DNA of 64,000 nucleotides from Myxococcales bacterium SG8_38. GTDB taxonomy: Bacteria; Myxococcota_A; Polyangia; Polyangiales; Houyiibacteriaceae. The stretch is from assembly GCA_001303415.1 (NCBI GenBank), contig LJTN01000007.1:17316-81315 (forward strand). Direction: 5' to 3'. Shown here one piece after another: positions 61,061 to 64,000 of this stretch; position 1 is the first letter of the stretch, and every line of letters begins with the position of its first letter. Made by a program: the position numbers and the translations under genes. Under the pieces are notes generated by a model, which worked only from the letters and a program-made list of their open reading frames with translations, had not been told where the DNA came from and did not search any database.

Positions 61061-61273
61061 GTGTCCGACACGCTCCCGCCGCACGTTCTGGAGGCTCATC
61101 GCGCCGCGATGAAGCGTGGCGACGAAGGGTATCTCGATCCGGACACGGGTCTGTTCGTCATGACGGAAGCGACGCTTCGAGCCCGGGGCAGGTGTTGCGG
61201 GTCGGGATGCCGGCACTGCCCATACTCGGCCGAGGAGCAGCGGGCCGCCGGGAGGCCGACCATTCGGGAATGA
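61061..61273 (+). CDS. DUF5522-like small cysteine-rich protein
   Basis: 70 aa with RGRCCGSGCRHCPY motif: GYLDPDTGLFVMTEATLRARGRCCGSGCRHCPYSAEEQ. Confidence 0.83.
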   Translation: MSDTLPPHVLEAHRAAMKRGDEGYLDPDTGLFVMTEATLRARGRCCGSGCRHCPYSAEEQRAAGRPTIRE

Positions 61274-61292
61274 GGCTCAGTCGGGCCGCTCT

Positions 61293-62168
61293 TCATGCGT
61301 AGTTGCGGACCACGATCTCGGTCACCTTGCCGCGTTTCGCGGCGTCGCAGTTGATCGCGCGGGGCGCAGCTACGATGTCCACCTTGAAGCGCCGGTAGAG
61401 GTTCCGGATGAACGGGACGTCGCTGTTGGAAAGCATGAGCTTGCAGCCCCTTCGGTCGAGCGCTCCATAAACCTCGGCCAGCCGTCGTTGATCCACTCGC
61501 GAAAATCCGTCGCGCGCATAGGAAGTGAAGCTCGCGGTCGTCGATACCGGCTCGTACGGTGGATCGAAATAGATGAAGTCGCCCGGTTTGGCGGTTTCGA
61601 GCAATGCCTCGAAAGAGGAGCAGCGAAGCTCCGCTGAACGGAGCGCACGGCTTGCTGCTCTCAGGCCTCCCTCGTTCAAGATGCGTGGATTCTTGTAGGA
61701 GCCAAAAGGCACGTTGAACTCGCCCTTTCGATTCACCCGATGCAGACCGTTGAAGCAGGTCTTGTTCAAGTAAATGAACATCGCCGCGCGCTTTTCGGCG
61801 GTGAGCCTCGCGCCGCGGTTGTAGCGTTCGCGGACCTGGTAGTAGCGTTCCTTGCAGTGGTCGGCCGCGAGCGCTTCCAGTGCGTCAATCACCCGATCCA
61901 CGTCGTCGCGGATCGCGTGATAGGCGTCGATCAACTGAGGGTTGATGTCCGTCAGCAAGGCTCGGCTCGGCTGGCGCGAAAAGAACATGGCCCCACCGCC
62001 GACGAATGGCTCGACGTGCCGCATGCGGGCGACACCCGGAGGGAGGAGCGGCCGCAGTTGGCTGAGCAGTCGTCCCTTGCCTCCGGCCCATTTCACGAAG
62101 GGGGCCGCCTCCCGAGGTTCTCTCGCAACCCTCGATGCGATCGCGGCGGATGTCGTCATGTGTAGCAT
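61293..62168 (-). CDS. Dam/D12-class DNA adenine methylase, apparently solitary
   Basis: EAAPFVKWAGGKGRLLSQLRPLLP...VEPFVGGGAMFF...INPQLIDAYHAIRDDV...YLNKTCFNGLHRVNRKGEFNVPFGSYKNP...GDFIYFDPPYEPVSTTASFTSYA. Confidence 0.95.
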   Translation of the reverse strand: MLHMTTSAAIASRVAREPREAAPFVKWAGGKGRLLSQLRPLLPPGVARMRHVEPFVGGGAMFFSRQPSRALLTDINPQLIDAYHAIRDDVDRVIDALEALAADHCKERYYQVRERYNRGARLTAEKRAAMFIYLNKTCFNGLHRVNRKGEFNVPFGSYKNPRILNEGGLRAASRALRSAELRCSSFEALLETAKPGDFIYFDPPYEPVSTTASFTSYARDGFSRVDQRRLAEVYGALDRRGCKLMLSNSDVPFIRNLYRRFKVDIVAAPRAINCDAAKRGKVTEIVVRNYA

Positions 62169-62180
62169 GGTTGCCTACAC
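62160..62180. promoter_or_regulatory. Inverted repeat GTGTAG-N9-CTACAC around the start codon of the Dam-like gene
   Basis: GTGTAG 62160-62165, CTACAC 62175-62180; reverse-strand ATG (62166-62168) lies in the spacer. Confidence 0.35.
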
Positions 62181-62213
62181 AAGCCCAAATCCGGAAAAAA
62201 GCAGCGTGTCCAA

Positions 62214-62237
62214 GGCGAATTCCGATCGGATTTCGCC
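62214..62237. repeat. 24-nt near-perfect palindrome GGCGAATTCCGATCGGATTTCGCC upstream of the Dam-like gene
   Basis: Palindromic except one T:T pair (positions 7/18); centred on GATC. Confidence 0.5.
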
Positions 62238-62265
62238 GAGTTGAGGCGACTTCTAGTCGCGGCTC

Positions 62266-63543
62266 CTACCGGGCTTCGCGCACCATCGCGTCGAGCCGCC
62301 CGAGCGCCTCTTCGAGCACTGCCATGTGCGGCCCGAACGAGAATCGGACGTGCTGGACGAACCGAGAGGGGCGGCCGGTCCGGCGCTTCCCGGGATTCAC
62401 GTCGAAGAAGTGGCCGGGCACGCAGATCACCTTGCGGTCGAGGGCCGCTTTGAAAAAGTCGTCGCTATTCCGAAGCGACGGGGGTAACCCGCTCAGGTCT
62501 CCCCATGCATAGAAGGTGCCCTGCGGCTCGAGGTCGAATCGGACACCGACGTCCTTTAGGCCTTCGACCAGGAAGTCCCGCTTTTGCTTGAACTCGCCTT
62601 GGATGGCCGCCGTTTCCTGCAGGGTCGGCTTCTCTTGCACGAGATCGACGGCGGCCCGCTGAACCGGCGCCACGCCTCCGCCGTCGAGAAAGGAGCCAGC
62701 GCTCGCGGCAGACTCGATCACACGCCTCGGACCGACGATCCAGCTCACCCGAAAGCCGGGATAGCGCCAGTTCTTGGTGAGCCCGTCGAACACCACAACG
62801 GGGTCTTCGTCGACGTCCTCGACGTATTCGGTCGCGCTGATGATCGATCGATCGCCTGTCCAGACGTAATGAGAATAGAACTCGTCGAGCAGCAGGGCGC
62901 ACCCGAGGTCCCTCGCGGTTTCAACCCATCCGGCGAGCGCATCTCCTTGCACCACCTTCCCGGTCGGGTTGCAGGGATTGCTCGCCAGGATCGCGCTCAG
63001 CCCACGTCCGAGAATCTCGTCCTCGAGCTCCCGGCGGGTGAACTCATACCCATGCTTCGGGTCCAGCAGGATGGGGATCGGCAAGAACCGCCGAAACACA
63101 TCGAGAAGCTCTTCGTACGCCGTGTAGTCCGGCAGAAAGTGTCCCAAGTGAATGGGTGCAATCGCTGCGCACGCCCGCATGACCGCCACCCGTCCGCCAC
63201 CGGCGATGGCAACGTTCTCCGCCGAATACTGTGATTTCATTCCACGGCGGAACAGCTGATTGTAGAGGCCCGCCACTGCTTCACGAAGCTCCCACACGCC
63301 AGGTATCGGAGCATAGTCGAGGTCCGCTGGGTGCACCTCGATGCTCGTGACGCGCTCGGGAGCGCCTGGGAGCGGCGAGGTGTCGGGTTGGCCCTGTCCC
63401 AAGTTGCACCAGTCCGGCGCGTCGTGGACGTAGCCGCGCTTCTGCGCTTCGACGGTGACATAGATCACGCCCGTTCGCGGCACCGGGCGAAACGCGGCCA
63501 CTTCCGCGACATCGTTGATGGGACTGGGCCTCGGATCGCTCAT
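62266..63543 (-). CDS. PLP-dependent class I/II aminotransferase
   Basis: WCNLGQGQPDTSPLPGAPERV...LDYAPIPGVWELREAVAGLYN...ILASNPCNPTGKVVQGDALAGWVETARDLGCALLLDEFYSHYVW...VVFDGLTKNWRYPGFRVSWIVGPRRVIESAASAGSFLDGG. Confidence 0.93.
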   Translation of the reverse strand: MSDPRPSPINDVAEVAAFRPVPRTGVIYVTVEAQKRGYVHDAPDWCNLGQGQPDTSPLPGAPERVTSIEVHPADLDYAPIPGVWELREAVAGLYNQLFRRGMKSQYSAENVAIAGGGRVAVMRACAAIAPIHLGHFLPDYTAYEELLDVFRRFLPIPILLDPKHGYEFTRRELEDEILGRGLSAILASNPCNPTGKVVQGDALAGWVETARDLGCALLLDEFYSHYVWTGDRSIISATEYVEDVDEDPVVVFDGLTKNWRYPGFRVSWIVGPRRVIESAASAGSFLDGGGVAPVQRAAVDLVQEKPTLQETAAIQGEFKQKRDFLVEGLKDVGVRFDLEPQGTFYAWGDLSGLPPSLRNSDDFFKAALDRKVICVPGHFFDVNPGKRRTGRPSRFVQHVRFSFGPHMAVLEEALGRLDAMVREAR

Positions 63544-63592
63544 GGGCTGCGGCACTCTAGCAGAAGTCGCGAAATGCGATAGCCTTCGCCGA

Positions 63593-64000
63593 ATGGACGT
63601 CCTGCGCATCGAGGAGCTGATGGTGGACTGCGTCGTGGGAGTCTACCCGCACGAGCGGAACGCCTCCCAACCGCTCTGCGTCGACGTCGAAATGCGGCTT
63701 TGCACCGAGGCGTCCGCGGTCAAGGAAAGCCTGCGCGCTACGGTCGACTATGCGGCCGTGGCTTCCCAGTTGGTATTCCTCCTGCGTAGCTGCCGCTTTC
63801 GTCTTCTCGAAACGGCCGCGCACGTTCTCGCCCGGTATATCCTTGCCCCACCCGCGCCTGACGAGCGACGCGCCCAGGTCGACTCGGTGGTCGTACGCCT
63901 CAGCAAGCCGGGGGCGCTCCGCGGATTCGCCATTCCGTCGCTTGAGATCGAGCGGCGGGCGGAATGGTGCAGCTTCGAGGTGGAGCACAAGCCGTTCGGC
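63593..64000 (+). CDS. folB: Dihydroneopterin aldolase, 3'-truncated by window end
   Basis: MDVLRIEELMVDCVVGVYPHERNASQPLCVDVEMRLCTEASAVKESLRATVDYAAVASQLVFLLRSCRFRLLETAAHVLARYIL; open to the end of the window. Confidence 0.85.
   Translation, partial: MDVLRIEELMVDCVVGVYPHERNASQPLCVDVEMRLCTEASAVKESLRATVDYAAVASQLVFLLRSCRFRLLETAAHVLARYILAPPAPDERRAQVDSVVVRLSKPGALRGFAIPSLEIERRAEWCSFEVEHKPFG

Overview
High-GC chromosomal window, about 64 kb, probably from a Myxococcota/Polyangia-like deltaproteobacterium (inferred from gene content only). It is densely packed with about 48 supported CDS. No rRNA, tRNA, CRISPR array, transposase or integrase was recognised. Housekeeping genes include murJ (partial), hslO, rpsT, holA, nadD, pheA, glpK, smc, purQL, thiSGE, alr and folB (partial). 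Other content: (i) a compact ethylmalonyl-CoA pathway block (mcd-ccr-meaB-ecm) divergent from an ScfR/RamB-type regulator; (ii) two giant tandem TPR proteins (1576 and 1471 aa) with related C-terminal domains; (iii) a membrane phospho/sulfo-transferase cluster (LtaS-like, sulfatase-like, GT39-like); (iv) two solitary DNA methyltransferases about 4 kb apart. The most unusual theme is several apparently catalytically dead enzyme folds. These are a signal-peptidase-like protein lacking both Ser and Lys inside a thi-pur gene run, a YfcE-like phosphoesterase fold without metal ligands, a STAND/cyclase-like protein with degenerate Walker A and B motifs, and TPR proteins with a possibly degenerate M48-like tail. 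All calls were made by eye from the translations, with no database searches. Start codons are best guesses where they differ from the ORF track.
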